Positions 1 to 11,185 of a stretch of 64,000 nucleotides of DNA are shown one piece after another. Position 1 is the stretch's first letter. Every line of letters starts with the position of its first letter. A program made the position numbers and the translations under genes. The stretch comes from Macrosoma leucophasiata (taxonomy: Eukaryota > Arthropoda > Insecta > Lepidoptera > Hedylidae). The notes under the pieces are model-generated. The model did no database searches. It was not told where the DNA came from and saw only the letters and a program-made list of their open reading frames with translations. Where the stretch lies: positions 3,844,001-3,908,000 of the forward strand of contig JAWQUS010000023.1 in NCBI GenBank assembly GCA_036365455.1. The letters run 5' to 3'.

Positions 1-731
1 CGGGTCGTTGGCTATCAGAGATAACGGTTTAAAATCCTTTATCTCTGGTTCTATTGGGATTTTTCCATTTTCTGGAAGTTTCCCAGTACCTCGGTGTTTG
101 GTAATGTTCCCGGAGATGTCAATTGGCTCGCCACCTGTTACATGTGCCAAAACGTAACCGGCGAATCGTGGGTGTTTGCATGTATGCTTCAATGCATGCA
201 TTTACCTCTGCCTTATATGGAAGCGAGAGCTGGGTATGCAGGAAAGAGCATGAAAGTAAGTTGAACGCGGTCGAGATGAGATCTTCGCGCAAGATCTGCG
301 GTGTATCACTCACCGATCGCGTTCGTAATGAAGATGTAAGAAAGAGACTTTGTGTGAATGATAGTATCGGTGTAAAAATGAAAAAAGGCATGCTCCGATG
401 GTTCGGGCATATAGAAAGAATGTCGAATGAGCGAATGACTAAACAGATATACAATGCGAATGTGGATGGTTGCAGAGGCCCAGGAAGACCAAGACTGACC
501 TACCATGACCAAATAGGTCGAGTTCTGTCTGATGGTGGGGTCAAAAGTCTTAGGAATCGGCGTGCATGTATGAAGAGAATGATGAAGGTAGACGAGGCAC
601 GAGAGGTTTGTCAGAACCGGGATATCTGGCGCTCTACACTCTCTGCCTACCCCGTTAGGGACCTGGCGTGAAGATACAAAAAAAAAACCTCTGCCTAGCC
701 CTTCGGGAATTACAAGGGTGAAATTACGTAA
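1..731 (+). mobile_element. SINE-C copy (tRNA-derived), cut by the window edge and split by an RTE LINE
   Basis: SINE-C is a ~310-bp tRNA-derived family seen at least nine times here. Full copies have an A box (TAGTGGTAGCAGG region), a B box (GGTTCGATTCC) and end CTACCCCTTCGGGGATTACA. This copy starts after the B box, runs to 213, is interrupted at 214-686 and resumes at 687-731. Confidence 0.9.
214..686 (+). mobile_element. 5'-truncated RTE-type LINE inserted in SINE-C
   Basis: Encodes the C-terminal end of an RTE-clade reverse transcriptase (LYGSESWVCRKEHESKLNAV, MLRWFGHIERM, GPGRPRLTYHDQI, NRRACMKRMM), ends in poly(A), and is flanked by the 10-bp target duplication ACCTCTGCCT at 204-213 and 687-696. 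The reading frame is open to about 671, which suggests a fairly young insertion. Confidence 0.88.
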
Positions 732-1035
732 AAATATACCTACTACAGAACCAACCTTTTTATATTAAACCTCGCACAATTTTATTTAGAACGGCGACAT
801 GATTACACGTAGTTTTATTTTATTACTCATTCCACCCCAAATACAGCGCGTACAGACAGAATGATGTAATATGTAAACATTATCAGTCTCTTCGATGTTA
901 CCTTAGTCAATAATTAGGTACGTTTACTCAAAGTAGGTAGGCGTGCTGTTTAACCCGAATACACTGCATTACCTTAAAAATAATTTTAGTTATTATGCAT
1001 GTGATGCGCATTGTCTAGCGTTACGTTCATCATTT

Positions 1036-1326
1036 TACTGGTGGTAGAGCTCCAGTGACGGAGCTCGCGGGCGTAGGCACCACCGCATTACCTAATATAC
1101 TTGCCGCTAAATGGTAGTGTTCAACACTATCGTGTTCCGGTCAGGTGGTAATGTACGGCCCTGTAATTTCCGGCACAGAGGCATAAGACCTTAGGCCTCA
1201 GGAGTGGTAACGCATCTGCATTTTGACCTTGGTCTTTGTGTGGGTGTCTATAGGCTGCAGTCATCACTTAACATCAATGTGAACTGCATGCTTGTTTACC
1301 ACTTCCATTACATAAAAAAAAAAAAA
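1036..1326 (+). mobile_element. Family A repeat (poly-A, ~285 bp)
   Basis: Family A is the commonest repeat here. It starts CTGGTGGTAGAGCTCCAGTG and ends GCCACTTCCATTACAT plus poly(A), so it is a retroposed element; it looks like a SINE or the 3' end of a non-LTR element. I see no convincing tRNA boxes. This copy is full length. Confidence 0.85.
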
Positions 1327-1763
1327 TCAAAAAAATCTTCCTTTAAGCACCCCTGTTCACACATCTTCTTTCTTTTCCAAATACTTCTCAGTAGAAGCAG
1401 TTCTCTTGTGGAATTCTTTGCCTGTGTCAATTAGACAGGCACAGACTATTCAAAATTTAAAAAAAACTGGTTAAAGAACATCATCTTTCTTTCCAAATAT
1501 GTCTTTTACCTGTTATATTCATTTTCTCCTTCCCTTCATAGCTTTGTTAACTTTAATTTTCGTGTTTCCCTTCAACACATCGCTGTCGTGACACCATGCT
1601 CTGCATAGTCTCTCAAATTAGTTAAATGTAATATTTTCTTTGTTCTTGTACACCCTACTATTTCATTATTTCTATTTGTTTTCCTTATTTATTTAGGTTG
1701 TCTGGAAGAAATTGCTCTTTTAGCAATAAGACCGCCATTTGTACTGTGCTTCTGTTGTCTTAT

Positions 1764-2122
1764 ATAATAATAATGCCAACCCATTATACATCCCACTGCT
1801 GGGCACGAGTCTCTCCCCATTTGGGGGGAGGCCTGGAGCTTACTCCACCACGCTGCTCCAATGCGGACTGGTGGAGGTGGGTGGGTTAGTGGCCAACCCG
1901 CTGTCGGATGTTTTTCAAACCGCCTATAAGGCCTCCGACAAGGTTTAACGACTGCTATCTATCGATAGCAACCGGGACCGGCTTAACGTGCCCTCCGAAG
2001 CACGGAAACGCGCATTTTATTTGCCACTAGCGGTCACCCGTCACACTACCCGACCGCGCCTGTAGTGCTTGACCGAGTAGATCGCTTACGATCTGCACCA
2101 GCCGCTGGGCCATGCGCGCTTC
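1764..2122 (-). mobile_element. SINE-R copy (tRNA-derived head, ATT-type tail)
   Basis: SINE-R is a ~350-bp family. Read on its own strand it starts ATGGCCCAGCGGCTGGTGTA (tRNA A-box-like), contains GTGCTTCGGAGGGCACG, and ends CCCAGCAGTGGGACGTATAA followed by (ATT)n, the tail style of lepidopteran RTE-mobilised SINEs. Near full length, reverse orientation. Confidence 0.83.
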
Positions 2123-2280
2123 TCTGTTGTCTTACTACTATGTATATATATATATGTTTCCTTGGTGTACAATAAAGAGTAATGTTGTTGATGTTGTTAC
2201 TCAGGGATATAGATTTTTATACTTTTTAGCTGTGTGAAGTGAATATCAATCGCTTATAGGTATTTTAAACAGATCTTTCT

Positions 2281-2576
2281 TACTGGTGGTAGAGCTCCAG
2301 TGACGGAGCTCGCGGGCGTAGGCACCACCGCATTACCTAATATACTTGCCGCTAAATGGTAGTGTTCATCACTATTGTGTTCCGGTCAGGTGGTAATGTA
2401 CGGCCCTGTAATTTCCGGCACAGAGGCATAACACCTAATGTCTCAAGAGTGGCAGCGCATCTGCATTTTGACCTCTGGTCATTGTGTGGTTGTCTATAGG
2501 CTGCAGTCATCACTTAACATCAATGTGAACTGCATGCTTGTTTGCCACATTTATTACAAAAAAAAAAAAAAAAAAA
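2281..2576 (+). mobile_element. Family A repeat
   Basis: Full-length copy with a poly(A) tail. It faces the next copy tail to tail across about 120 bp. Confidence 0.85.
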
Positions 2577-2696
2577 TCTTACACACAGTAGGCTTCAATT
2601 GTATATCATTGGATTACCTTTACTGGTCTCAGAAGATGTTGTGAAAGGGGAAAGAAAAATGGAGTCGCTTGGATGTGGAACTTATGCAGTTTAGTG

Positions 2697-2985
2697 TTTT
2701 TTAATGTAATGGAAGTGGCAAGCAAGCCTGCAGTACACATAGATGTTAAGTGATGACTACAGCCTATAGACACCCACACAAAGACCAAGGTCAAGATGCA
2801 GATGTGATACCACTTCTGAGGCCTAAGGTGTTACGCCTCTGTGCCGGAAATTACAGGGCGGTACATTACCACCTGACCGGAACACGATAGTGCTGAACAC
2901 TACCATTTAGAGGCAAGCATAATTATTAGGAATGTGGTGGTACCCGCGGTCGCGAGCTTTGTCACTGGAGCTCTAACACCAGTAA
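2697..2985 (-). mobile_element. Family A repeat, reverse
   Basis: Full-length copy. With 2281-2576 it forms a large inverted pair. Confidence 0.85.
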
Positions 2986-3289
2986 ATTTAAAATGGACGG
3001 GCTGGTTAAAACCATAGGCCGCAGATTTGTATTGGTGGATTGTGTTAGCTTGCAAATTTAGTTCGAAAATATCACAGCGTTTACCTCATTCCATCACTGT
3101 CTTAATGTTTGCCTAATTATTCTTTAGGAATTTCCGGTTAGGTACCGCTAATGACAAAATGCTCATAAGAATGGGGGGGGCTGCATCTTCAATTCTGGAA
3201 AATACTTGGAACCTCACTCGTTGCCCCGCTCCCGACTGGAGAGTTGCTGTTACAGTACTATTACAAAACTTGTACAGTTAGTTATAAGA

Positions 3290-3654
3290 TATAATAAATA
3301 ATAATAATGCCAACCCTTGATACGTCCCACTGCTGGGCACGTGTCTCTCTCCTTCTTGGGAGGAGGCCTGGAGCTTAATCCACCACGCTTATCCAATGCG
3401 GATTGGTGGAGATAAGGGTTAGTGGCCAACCCGTTGTCGGATGCTTTCAAAGCCCTTAAGGCCTCCGACAAGGTTTAACGACTGCTATCTATCGATAGCA
3501 ACCGGGACCGACGTCTTGATGTGCCCTCCGAAGCACGGGAACGCGCATTTTAATTTGCCACTAGCGATCACCCATCACACATCCGACTGCGCCCGTATGG
3601 CTTAACCGAGTAGATCGCTTCCGATCTACACCAGCCGCGGGGCCATGCACGCCT
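3290..3654 (-). mobile_element. SINE-R copy
   Basis: Near full length, reverse orientation, with (ATA/AAT)n at its low end and CATGCACGCC at the other. Confidence 0.83.
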
Positions 3655-4679
3655 CATGAGATGCAGTTATAAGATGCTGCGAAGTAATAAAAACCCTACA
3701 TAAAAAACTAAGAATAAAAAAAAACAACTGAAATAGGTATCTGTAATGTAGCAAATCATGCGCAGGGAACTTGGCTTTACACTATTATGTGAGGTTTACA
3801 TTGATTTTATATTAGTTTGGCGATATATATTATTGTGGAGCCGTGACAAATGCTTCACGGAGCCCCAGGGCTCCGTGGAACACATTTTGAGAGCAACTGG
3901 GCTACAGTATTCAGTCATCCACAATGGAAATTATAAATACAATGTTTGTTTGACATTTCACGACAAAAAATATAAAGTAGGTAGGTAGTTAACTAGCGTT
4001 TGCCCAGTTATTCACACATCGCAGATATTGTGGCTAAACGACTGCATTCAATATCTAGATCCAATCTATTTTTGGCGCGCGTTCAAAATATCTCCGATAA
4101 TCGTACAACAGTTTCCTTTATCTACAGACGCAGATATGTCTGGAGTCTAGAATGAAGCATCTACTCGTAATAAAGCTGTAAGTAAAAATAGACTAAAAGA
4201 AACAACTAGGTACCTATATTTACATTACGTTTTAGGGTTCCGTCTATCAAAATACAGTTTTGATGTATATATTTCTTTTAGGGCGATTGGAAAAATTTAT
4301 GAGAGTGAATTTTTAAGATGCGCGTGCACACCGTCAGACAAAAGTGACATTCTGAAGTAAGTTGCTAAACATATCATAGCAACAAACAGTCTGAAGTTGG
4401 TATACAAATTGCCGTGAAGTAGCTAGTAGATATTTTATTGAAAAAACAAAATCTTTTTTTTTTTAAAATACTTGCGGCCAAGTTTTGATAGGCAACCTAG
4501 TGGATACATATTCTCTATATAATAATAAGCGTAAAAAATAAGTTTGCAGCATATCTGGATGAACGTAATGATTCTGCAGTGGGATCCTAACCTAAAAGGG
4601 GGGCTCCCGTACAAGAGATGATTTTCAAGAGTTAATTTTGTTAAAAAATAATAAAGAAAATTATATTTTTAAAGAAAAA
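3655..4679. other. Unassigned AT-rich stretch
   Basis: No gene recognised. It has a 10-bp-arm hairpin around 3857-3880 (CACGGAGCCC/GGGCTCCGTG), which probably belongs to a transposon remnant. Confidence 0.4.
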
Positions 4680-4897
4680 AGCACCATAAAGCAATGCAAT
4701 AGATGTGAAGGAAAGATTTGACAAATCGGGCAGGGCTTCAGTAGCTCAATTGGAAGAGGGGCTGGACTAGATTCCCAGTAGGTCGCGAGTTCGAGCCTCG
4801 CCTGAAGTCAAATTTTTCTTTCCATTTTTCTTTAAAAATAAAATATATTTCACAAGCATGTGTTAATGCGAAATAATATAAAAACAAGAAAATTATA
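4680..4897 (+). mobile_element. SINE-T copy (tRNA-like repeat)
   Basis: Contains a tRNA-like fold at 4736-4808: GCTTCAG pairs with CTGAAGT, TAGCTCAATTGG is a good A box and GAGTTCGAGCC a good B box. The anticodon arm is poor (loop CTAGATT), and the same unit with the same long flanks occurs at 37431 and 44838, so this is a dispersed element, not a tRNA gene. Confidence 0.75.
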
Positions 4898-5029
4898 GCA
4901 TACATTTAAAAAAACTCGTATTACGAAATTCGCCGGGTGAACTAGTACTTAGTCCCCACAGACTAATCAGCCTTCTGTACCAAATAAATATCTCAATGGT
5001 AGGTAAGTATCGCAGAGATATTTTAAATA

Positions 5030-5261
5030 ACTAGCTGACCCGGCAACCTTCGAATAAAAATATGACATGTGTCAAAGGTTTGATAGATACGGACTATTTG
5101 TATGGGAAAATAAAATGGTGGTTTTTACTATTTCCCTTCATTAATATTTTCTTACCTTTTAAACATTCCCTGGACTTCCAAAAATCATTCAAAATCAATA
5201 TTAGCCAAATCGGTCCAGCCATTCACGCGTGATGCCGTGACCAAGGAAAACGGGTTGCATT

Positions 5262-5293
<32 letters not shown>

Positions 5294-5297
5294 ATCG
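5030..5297. mobile_element. Helitron-like non-autonomous fragment (family F)
   Basis: Starts ACTAGCTGACCCGGCAA and contains GCCAAATCGGTCCAGCC; related copies lie at 53808 and 63155. Read in reverse, the end GGTCAGCTAGT fits the CTAG-T 3' end of Helitrons. Confidence 0.55.
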
Positions 5298-5302
5298 AAG
5301 TA

Positions 5303-5668
5303 ATGGCAACCCATTATACTTCCCACTGCTGGGCACAAGTCTCTCCCCTTTTTTTGGGAGGAGGCCTGGAGCTTACTCCACCACGCTGCTCCAATGCGGA
5401 TTGGTGGAGGTGGGTGGGTAAGTGGCCAAACCGCTATCGGATGTTTTCAAACCCATAAGGCCCATAAGGCCTCCGACAAGGTTTAACGACTCCTATCTAT
5501 CGATAGCAACCGGGACCGACGGCTTAACGTGCCCTCCGAAGCACGGAAACGCGCATTTAAATTGACCACTAGCGGTAACCTATCACACTACCCGACCGCG
5601 CCCGTAGTGCTTAACCGAGTAGATCGCTTACGATTACACCAGCCGCCCGCGCCGGGCCATGCGCGCTT
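5303..5668 (-). mobile_element. SINE-R copy
   Basis: Near full length, abutting a (TA)n run. It carries a small tandem duplication (CCCATAAGG twice near 5453-5469). Confidence 0.83.
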
Positions 5669-5991
5669 CGAGATATATACTCCTATATATTTGAAATATT
5701 ATATTCATATAAAATATGGTGTTTGAGTATATGAATAAAGCGTCCAGATTAATAATAATTTTATAATAGTGTATTAACGAGGAAACTATTGACTGTTGAC
5801 CCAACGACGTTCAATGACCTTAGGGAAACTCTGATGACTATTAGTGACGTCATATGAATTGATATTGTAGTATTTTATTCAGTTTCATTTCAAGCTAATT
5901 ATATTATAAATTATTTATAGTAAATAATGAGAATTTGGCGCCAGTTAGAGGGTGTCCATACGATTTTATAATTATGAACATAACTAAATGT

Positions 5992-7150
5992 GATATGTTC
6001 TTAGGTTTTCGCGAGCTACACTCATTGAAATAAAACTATTTTTACGGATTTATCTCGCGTATATTAAACTAAAATGATTTTTAAAATCAACCCGACGTTT
6101 CATTACACCATAAAATCAAATTCACTATGGAATTGGAACAGGACAATAAATTAGCCTTCTTAGATACTTTATTAATTAGAAAAACCAATAACACACTCAG
6201 TCACACTGTGTTTAGGAAGTCTACCCATACTGATAGGTACCTTGAATCACACCATCACCCGGCACATTTATCTGCCGTTGGCTCATCTCTATTTCAGAGA
6301 GCACGAGGCATCTGTGACGACCACCATCTTCAGGGGGAGCTGAAGCACCTACGCCAGGTGCTACATAACAACAAGCTCCATGTACCACCCGTCCGTCACA
6401 GAGGCCGCGTGAAACCACCTACAGTAGAACGACAACCAGCCATACTACCTTACGTTAAGGGTGTCACAGATAAAATCAGCAACATTTTAAAAAAGAATTC
6501 CATTAAAACAGTTTTCAAACCATATAAAAAGATTCATCAGTATTTAAGACCCATTAAAAGTAATATTCCATTACAAAATTCTGGCATTTATAAATTAGAT
6601 TGTGATTGTGGACTCTCATATATTGGTCAAACGAAGAGAGCTGTATCCACCCGCGTTAAAGAGCACATTGCTGATGTCAAAAACCGAAGAACAGGGAGGT
6701 CTGCAGTCTGTGAACACATAGCGGATAAGCCAAACCATTACATCCGGTTTGATAAAATTCAAATACTCGCTAGAGAACACAAACCCATTCCACGAATGGT
6801 ACGCGAGGCTATTGAAATTAAAAAACACCCAAATTTCAATAGAGAAGATGGATGGCGATTATCAACATCATGGGATCCCATACTTAGCAAGATTAAATCC
6901 CAGCCGCAGCAGTCTGCAAGACCTCAAGATACCATAAGTAATTATTGTGTTAATCCTGAACGCTACGCAAGGCGTTTACGAAATCGATGGAGGTAGCTAC
7001 ATATAATTTTTCAAACTTCTGTCAGACAAATGTCACCTCAGTCTGCCCGGGACCACGGAAGCTGAAAAGCGACCGAAACGTCGGGTTGATTTTAAAAATC
7101 ATTTTAGTTTAATATACGCGAGATAAATCCGTAAAAATAGTTTTATTTCA
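5992..7150 (+). mobile_element. 5'-truncated Penelope-like element
   Basis: Flanked by the 12-bp target duplication ATAACTAAATGT (5980-5991, 7151-7162). It carries an intact C-terminal ORF and perfect 76-bp inverted terminal copies at 6027-6102 and 7075-7150. Inverted terminal repeats and target duplications of this length are typical of Penelope elements. Confidence 0.9.
6127..6996 (+). CDS. Penelope RT C-terminus plus GIY-YIG endonuclease ORF
   Basis: A 289-codon open frame. Residues ~1-85 resemble the end of a Penelope reverse transcriptase (KLAFLDTLLIR, FRKSTHTDRYL). Residues ~155-250 are a GIY-YIG nuclease: [20 protein letters not shown], then TRVKEHIAD, and Glu in [19 protein letters not shown]. 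The RT catalytic core is missing, so the copy cannot move alone, but the nuclease frame is unbroken. It starts at the first ATG after truncation. Confidence 0.88.
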   Translation: MELEQDNKLAFLDTLLIRKTNNTLSHTVFRKSTHTDRYLESHHHPAHLSAVGSSLFQRARGICDDHHLQGELKHLRQVLHNNKLHVPPVRHRGRVKPPTVERQPAILPYVKGVTDKISNILKKNSIKTVFKPYKKIHQYLRPIKSNIPLQNSGIYKLDCDCGLSYIGQTKRAVSTRVKEHIADVKNRRTGRSAVCEHIADKPNHYIRFDKIQILAREHKPIPRMVREAIEIKKHPNFNREDGWRLSTSWDPILSKIKSQPQQSARPQDTISNYCVNPERYARRLRNRWR

Positions 7151-7234
7151 ATAACTAAATGTACCTACTATTTTCGTAGTATTTTGTCATGCATTATTTT
7201 TTTTTAACTAATACTAGGAAACGACTTAGTAAGA

Positions 7235-7345
7235 TTTCGCCAGTCTGCCCAAGACCACGGAAGCTGAAAAGCGACCGAAAGGTCGGGTTGACTTTTAATA
7301 ATTATTTTAGTTTAAAGATAAATCCGAAAACTAGTTTTATTACAA
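7235..7345 (+). mobile_element. Second, older Penelope 3'-terminal fragment
   Basis: Repeats the block ACCACGGAAGCTGAAAAGCG and the following terminal repeat in decayed form, 170 bp after the intact one. Confidence 0.7.
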
Positions 7346-7429
7346 TAAGCATTAGACCACTTAGAAAGGAAGTAAATAGTATAGAATACAGATCATCTGT
7401 TTACATAAAAACTAAAGGTCTTGATTGGA

Positions 7430-7790
7430 ATACGATGGTAGATTGCCGCACTTGAAATCTAAGATCATAAAAATCTATGTAAGATCGCCTTGTTATTTAG
7501 ATGTCTATGCTAGAGATGTCTTGAAAAAAAACGAGACTTCATTAAATTCCAGGCTTTATAAAGATGTCATGGACAACGAAGATGGTTGCAAAGAACCTGG
7601 AAGACCAAGATTGGCACACTTTAATCAAAGGAGGAGTTAAAAAAAGGGAAAAATTAGGACAAGCATTGCCCGGAAGTAGGGTCAAGAGTCTTTGAAATCG
7701 GCGTGCATATAATATATGACGAGAGTGGTTATGTAATATATTTCGAGTAATCTCTCTGCGTATCCCGTGTAGTTAGCTGTACCTAGGGGG
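7430..7790 (+). mobile_element. Decayed RTE-type LINE 3' fragment
   Basis: Encodes DGCKEPGRPRLAHFNQ and, in shifted frames, CRANRRAC-type remnants, ending near CTCTGCGTATCCCG. It corresponds to the same region as the copy at 214-686 but is frameshifted. Confidence 0.6.
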
Positions 7791-8059
7791 AATAAACAAA
7801 TTGAGTGCTTTAAATACATACATCACGGGGCATCATTTTCCAGAACTCATTGACAGACTTTTTCTTTCTGATGTAAGTAATTATCAAGTTTTTGAATTTT
7901 TTTCGAGTATCTATGAAAAAACCTAAATGTGAACAAAATGCCACGAAAATATACGATACTATCTCAAGACACGATTTTACACAAATCACACAGTCCACCC
8001 GCCGGCGGAGAAATGTAGCATTTACTTCCCTACCCGGGAATTGAACCTAGAAGACCACT

Positions 8060-8296
8060 TCTTCTTCTTCTATATTTAAGAGCTATGCTCTTGTCGGTGG
8101 AATAACCGCCAGCGTTCTCTATCCTGTGACGACTTCTTGACATTCTGATACGACACAACTTTTACTTTTTCCTTTACTTGGTCTATATAACTTTTTGTTG
8201 CTCTCCCTCTGCTTCTCTTTCCTTAAATTTTCCTTTCCATGATTGTCTAGATGTGATCGTCGTGACCCATCAGATGGCCCGAAGAAGACCACTAGA
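8060..8296 (-). mobile_element. LINE 3'-end fragment with (GAA)n tail
   Basis: On the - strand it encodes VVSYQNVKKSSQDRERWR, typical of an RTE-like LINE C-terminus, then a stop and (GAA)n at 8065-8073. Confidence 0.5.
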
Positions 8297-8632
8297 CTCA
8301 TAAAGTAGCATAGTACTCGTATACAGTTCACATTGATGGTAAGTGAATTACTGAAGCAAATAAACATTTAGTTATCAAAAGTAGAGATTTCAGTTTTACC
8401 TCTCCTCAGTTCTGAGGGCCGACCGCCTAACTCTAATGCTTTCATTTAGCTTTCGATTATGATATCATCTTGTCAGTTTCGTACCGCTAAACTTTTTCCT
8501 GGAAGTGTTTTCGTTCGCAGGTGCAAAATGTTTCCTGTCTCTGTGCCGGAAAATACGGGACCGGACTTTACAGCTTGACTGAAACGCAACAGCGATCGCT
8601 ACTGATCGCTACCATTTAGCGGCAAATAAAAA
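8297..8632 (-). mobile_element. Old Family A copy interrupted by another repeat
   Basis: Its tail half (8297-8365) and head half (8530-8632) are separated by a fragment of the element whose ends lie at 38430 and 39462 (CCGACCGCCTAACTCTAATG). Confidence 0.5.
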
Positions 8633-8639
8633 AACCACT

Positions 8640-9000
8640 AAGGTAGTCTTATTATAATTATTCTCCTGTTTTTCTCAACACATGTTCACCCTAGCTAGAC
8701 CGTGAGAGCGTCTGAAGATATACCCCATGCGTCAGATCTCCGACTCAGTAGTCAGCGCGCGCGCACCTATAACGCACTACTTTTTAAGTAGTATTAAAAT
8801 TAAAATTCGCGTGTCGTACAAATTAGTGTTGTGCTTTGAAGTGTTGTGAAGGAGTTATTTTCAAAAGGTTATTACATTATTTATTATAATCTGGTTATAG
8901 CGATTTTTTTTGTGTTTCAAATTAAAAACAATGATTTATAAATAAGAAATGGACCATCAAATTTAATGGTAGTCGTGCTAAAATTATTCTCTATGACAAA
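8640..9000 (+). promoter_or_regulatory. Possible Tg promoter or non-coding first exon
   Basis: A repeat-free stretch with a GC-rich patch (GCGCGCGC at about 8756) next to CTCAGTAGTCAG, which contains the arthropod initiator-like TCAGT, in otherwise AT-rich DNA. It lies 6 kb upstream of the first recognised Tg exon on the same strand. This is inference only. Confidence 0.2.
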
Positions 9001-9189
9001 TAAACCGGATTATTTTCAACATACAGTAATCTAAGGAGAGTATTAGTATCCAATAGCTGTGAATAACAATAATGTTCCGTAAAATCTTACAAATTACTTA
9101 TATTATTATAGGTTGTATATTTTAATTCATTTATATTACAAAGAAAGAAATTCGGACAGGCAAAATACAAATATTGGGAGAAAAAGTCT

Positions 9190-10040
9190 GCGTGTTTACC
9201 GCTAAAAAATCCCCATACATTGTAGCACCACAGTTCCAGGGCACTCTACTCACCATTGGTAAGAGTATCGATATCCTGGGCATTAACGGATCGAAAGGAG
9301 TGCAGTTTGGGAGTCACATTGAATGAAAGACCAAGTCGGCATCAAAAAAGTTTGAGGGTGCTTAAAAAAGCGAGGCAATATTTTATCTTCGGGGCAGCTA
9401 CTACAGCTCTATAAAGCCCAAGTGCGCCCCAATTTGGAATACTGCTCCCACTTGTGGGCGGGCGCCCCCAAATACCAGCTTGGTTCTGTTGACTCCCTAC
9501 AAAAATGCACCGTTCTTATCGATCCAGGACTTACGGACAGGCTCGAATATTTGAGCCTGCACAGAGACATTGGAAGTCTATGCGTTTTATACCGTCTATA
9601 CAATGGTGAATGCTCTGCTGAACTATTCGACATGTTTTTTTTCTCTCCGGTTTTCTTACACCGCACCACCCGCCGAAAAGGAAGTTCCACCCTCAACGAC
9701 TGAACACCTGGTAGTATTTAACGGTGCAGTTTTCGCGGTCGTTTTTGCCCAGAACGTGCATATTGTGGATCGAATCTTCCCTCTGTGGTGTTCCCTCGGT
9801 GCTAAAATATGGGGTTCTTCAAAAATGGCGTCATTCAGGATAACGGAGTCCTTCAGGGCTGGCAGCGCGTTAGAAACTCCCCTGATGTTGCAAATGTTCA
9901 AAGGCGACGGTGACCATTTTCGTCTATCAAACAAAATGAGCATCGAAAGTTCGGCTTTGCTCAAGTATAGTATAGTCGTAGTACGGTCTGTGAACTCATC
10001 CTTACCGACACTATATCTACAAAAGACCACTGCTAGGCAG
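9190..10040 (+). mobile_element. CR1-like LINE, C-terminal part of RT and 3' end
   Basis: Encodes VRPNLEYCSHLWAGAPKYQL-type sequence, then SLHRDIGSLCVLYRLYNGEC. The downstream SRSFLPRTC-type motif is in a shifted frame, so the copy is broken. It shares its 3' part with 16437-16676 and 47851-48149. Confidence 0.75.
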
Positions 10041-10121
10041 TCTTCCCCAAAGATACAAATAAATATTGTTGTGTGTGCGGTGTTTTGTGAGTCTATATCT
10101 AGACATAGATTAAAGAATATT

Positions 10122-10200
10122 ATGTAAATAATGACAACCCATTATACGTACGTCCCACTGCTGGGCACGAGTCTCTTCCCTTTTGCGAGGGAAGGCCAAA
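10122..10200 (-). mobile_element. SINE-R tail fragment
   Basis: Only the terminal ~75 bp (CCCACTGCTGGGCACGAG) is present; the rest is truncated. Confidence 0.75.
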
Positions 10201-10316
10201 TAAGAGAATTATTTTAATAAGAGAATAATGTATAAAGGTTAATAGTGTCAAAACTATATAAAGAAATGGACAGTAAAAAAATATTTAATTCTATTTCATA
10301 TGTTGGTAATAAATAA

Positions 10317-10370
10317 AAAAAAAAACATTAACTAGGTAGGTACCTACCTACCTAGTTAATGTTTTTTTTT
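10317..10370. repeat. Perfect palindrome, 26-bp arms
   Basis: Arms 10317-10342 and 10345-10370 with a CC spacer; the core is CATTAACTAGGTAGGTA. Confidence 0.9.
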
Positions 10371-10896
10371 GTTTGAATCTAGTTATTTAATTACGCCTAA
10401 TTAGAAAAAACCTTCTCATTCGTAAATTATTTTTCAGAATTCTGATATTTATTAATCTCTGAAGAAGCAGAAGAACTCTATTTGGTCCAATCCAAGAACA
10501 ATAAAACAATCATTAGTCATATTTTTCTAGCGGCTTAAGGGAGCAATGATTAATCAAAATTCTGATGAAAATAATGTTACAACCAAAACAACAAATTAAA
10601 AGTCTACGAGTTTACGCATTTTTCATCTCAGTGTTGATAGAAAAATTAAATATAGAAATAATTATGACTTGATTTCTTAGAAACATTTATGGATCGACGT
10701 GATCGACATAGTATGAAGTATATTTTGGATACTGACATAATATAGCTGGCAGCTAACGCTGCAATTGACCGAGGCCTTGTACTAGACGAATTTATTTTTA
10801 AATTCCTTATTTAATTCCTAGAATGAATGCGACTCTCCCAAAATACTCTCAGTGTCATTGGCCTATCCCTCCTGAAATATGTGCGTAGTGCTAATT
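10371..10896. other. Unassigned AT-rich stretch
   Basis: No gene, repeat or structure recognised. Confidence 0.4.
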
Positions 10897-10897
10897 T

Positions 10898-11185
10898 TAC
10901 TGGTGGTAGATCTCCAGTGACGGAGCTCGCGGGCATAGGCACCACCGCATTACCTAATATACTTGACGCTAAATGGTAGTGTTCAGCACTATCGTGTTAC
11001 GGTCAGGTGGTAATGTAGAGACCTGTAATTTCCGGCACAGAGGCATAACACCTTAGGCCTCAGGAGTGGTAACGCATCTGCATTTTGACCTTGGTTTTTG
11101 TGTAGTTGTCTATAGGCTGCAGTTATTACTTAACATCAATGTGAACTGCATGCTTGTTTACCACTTCCATTACATTAAAAAAAAA
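10898..11185 (+). mobile_element. Family A repeat
   Basis: Full length; paired tail to tail with the next copy. Confidence 0.85.

Noticed and set aside
4736..4810. tRNA gene
   Set aside because: Acceptor, D and T arms pair well, but the anticodon stem is poor, base 37 is a pyrimidine, and the unit recurs with the same long flanks at other sites. It is a tRNA-derived repeat.
6027..7150. LTR or cut-and-paste transposon on the basis of inverted ends
   Set aside because: The ORF is a Penelope GIY-YIG nuclease and the 12-bp target duplication fits that group.
9422..10127. Host protein encoded at 9422-10127
   Set aside because: It matches LINE reverse-transcriptase C-terminal sequence, and its continuation is frameshifted.
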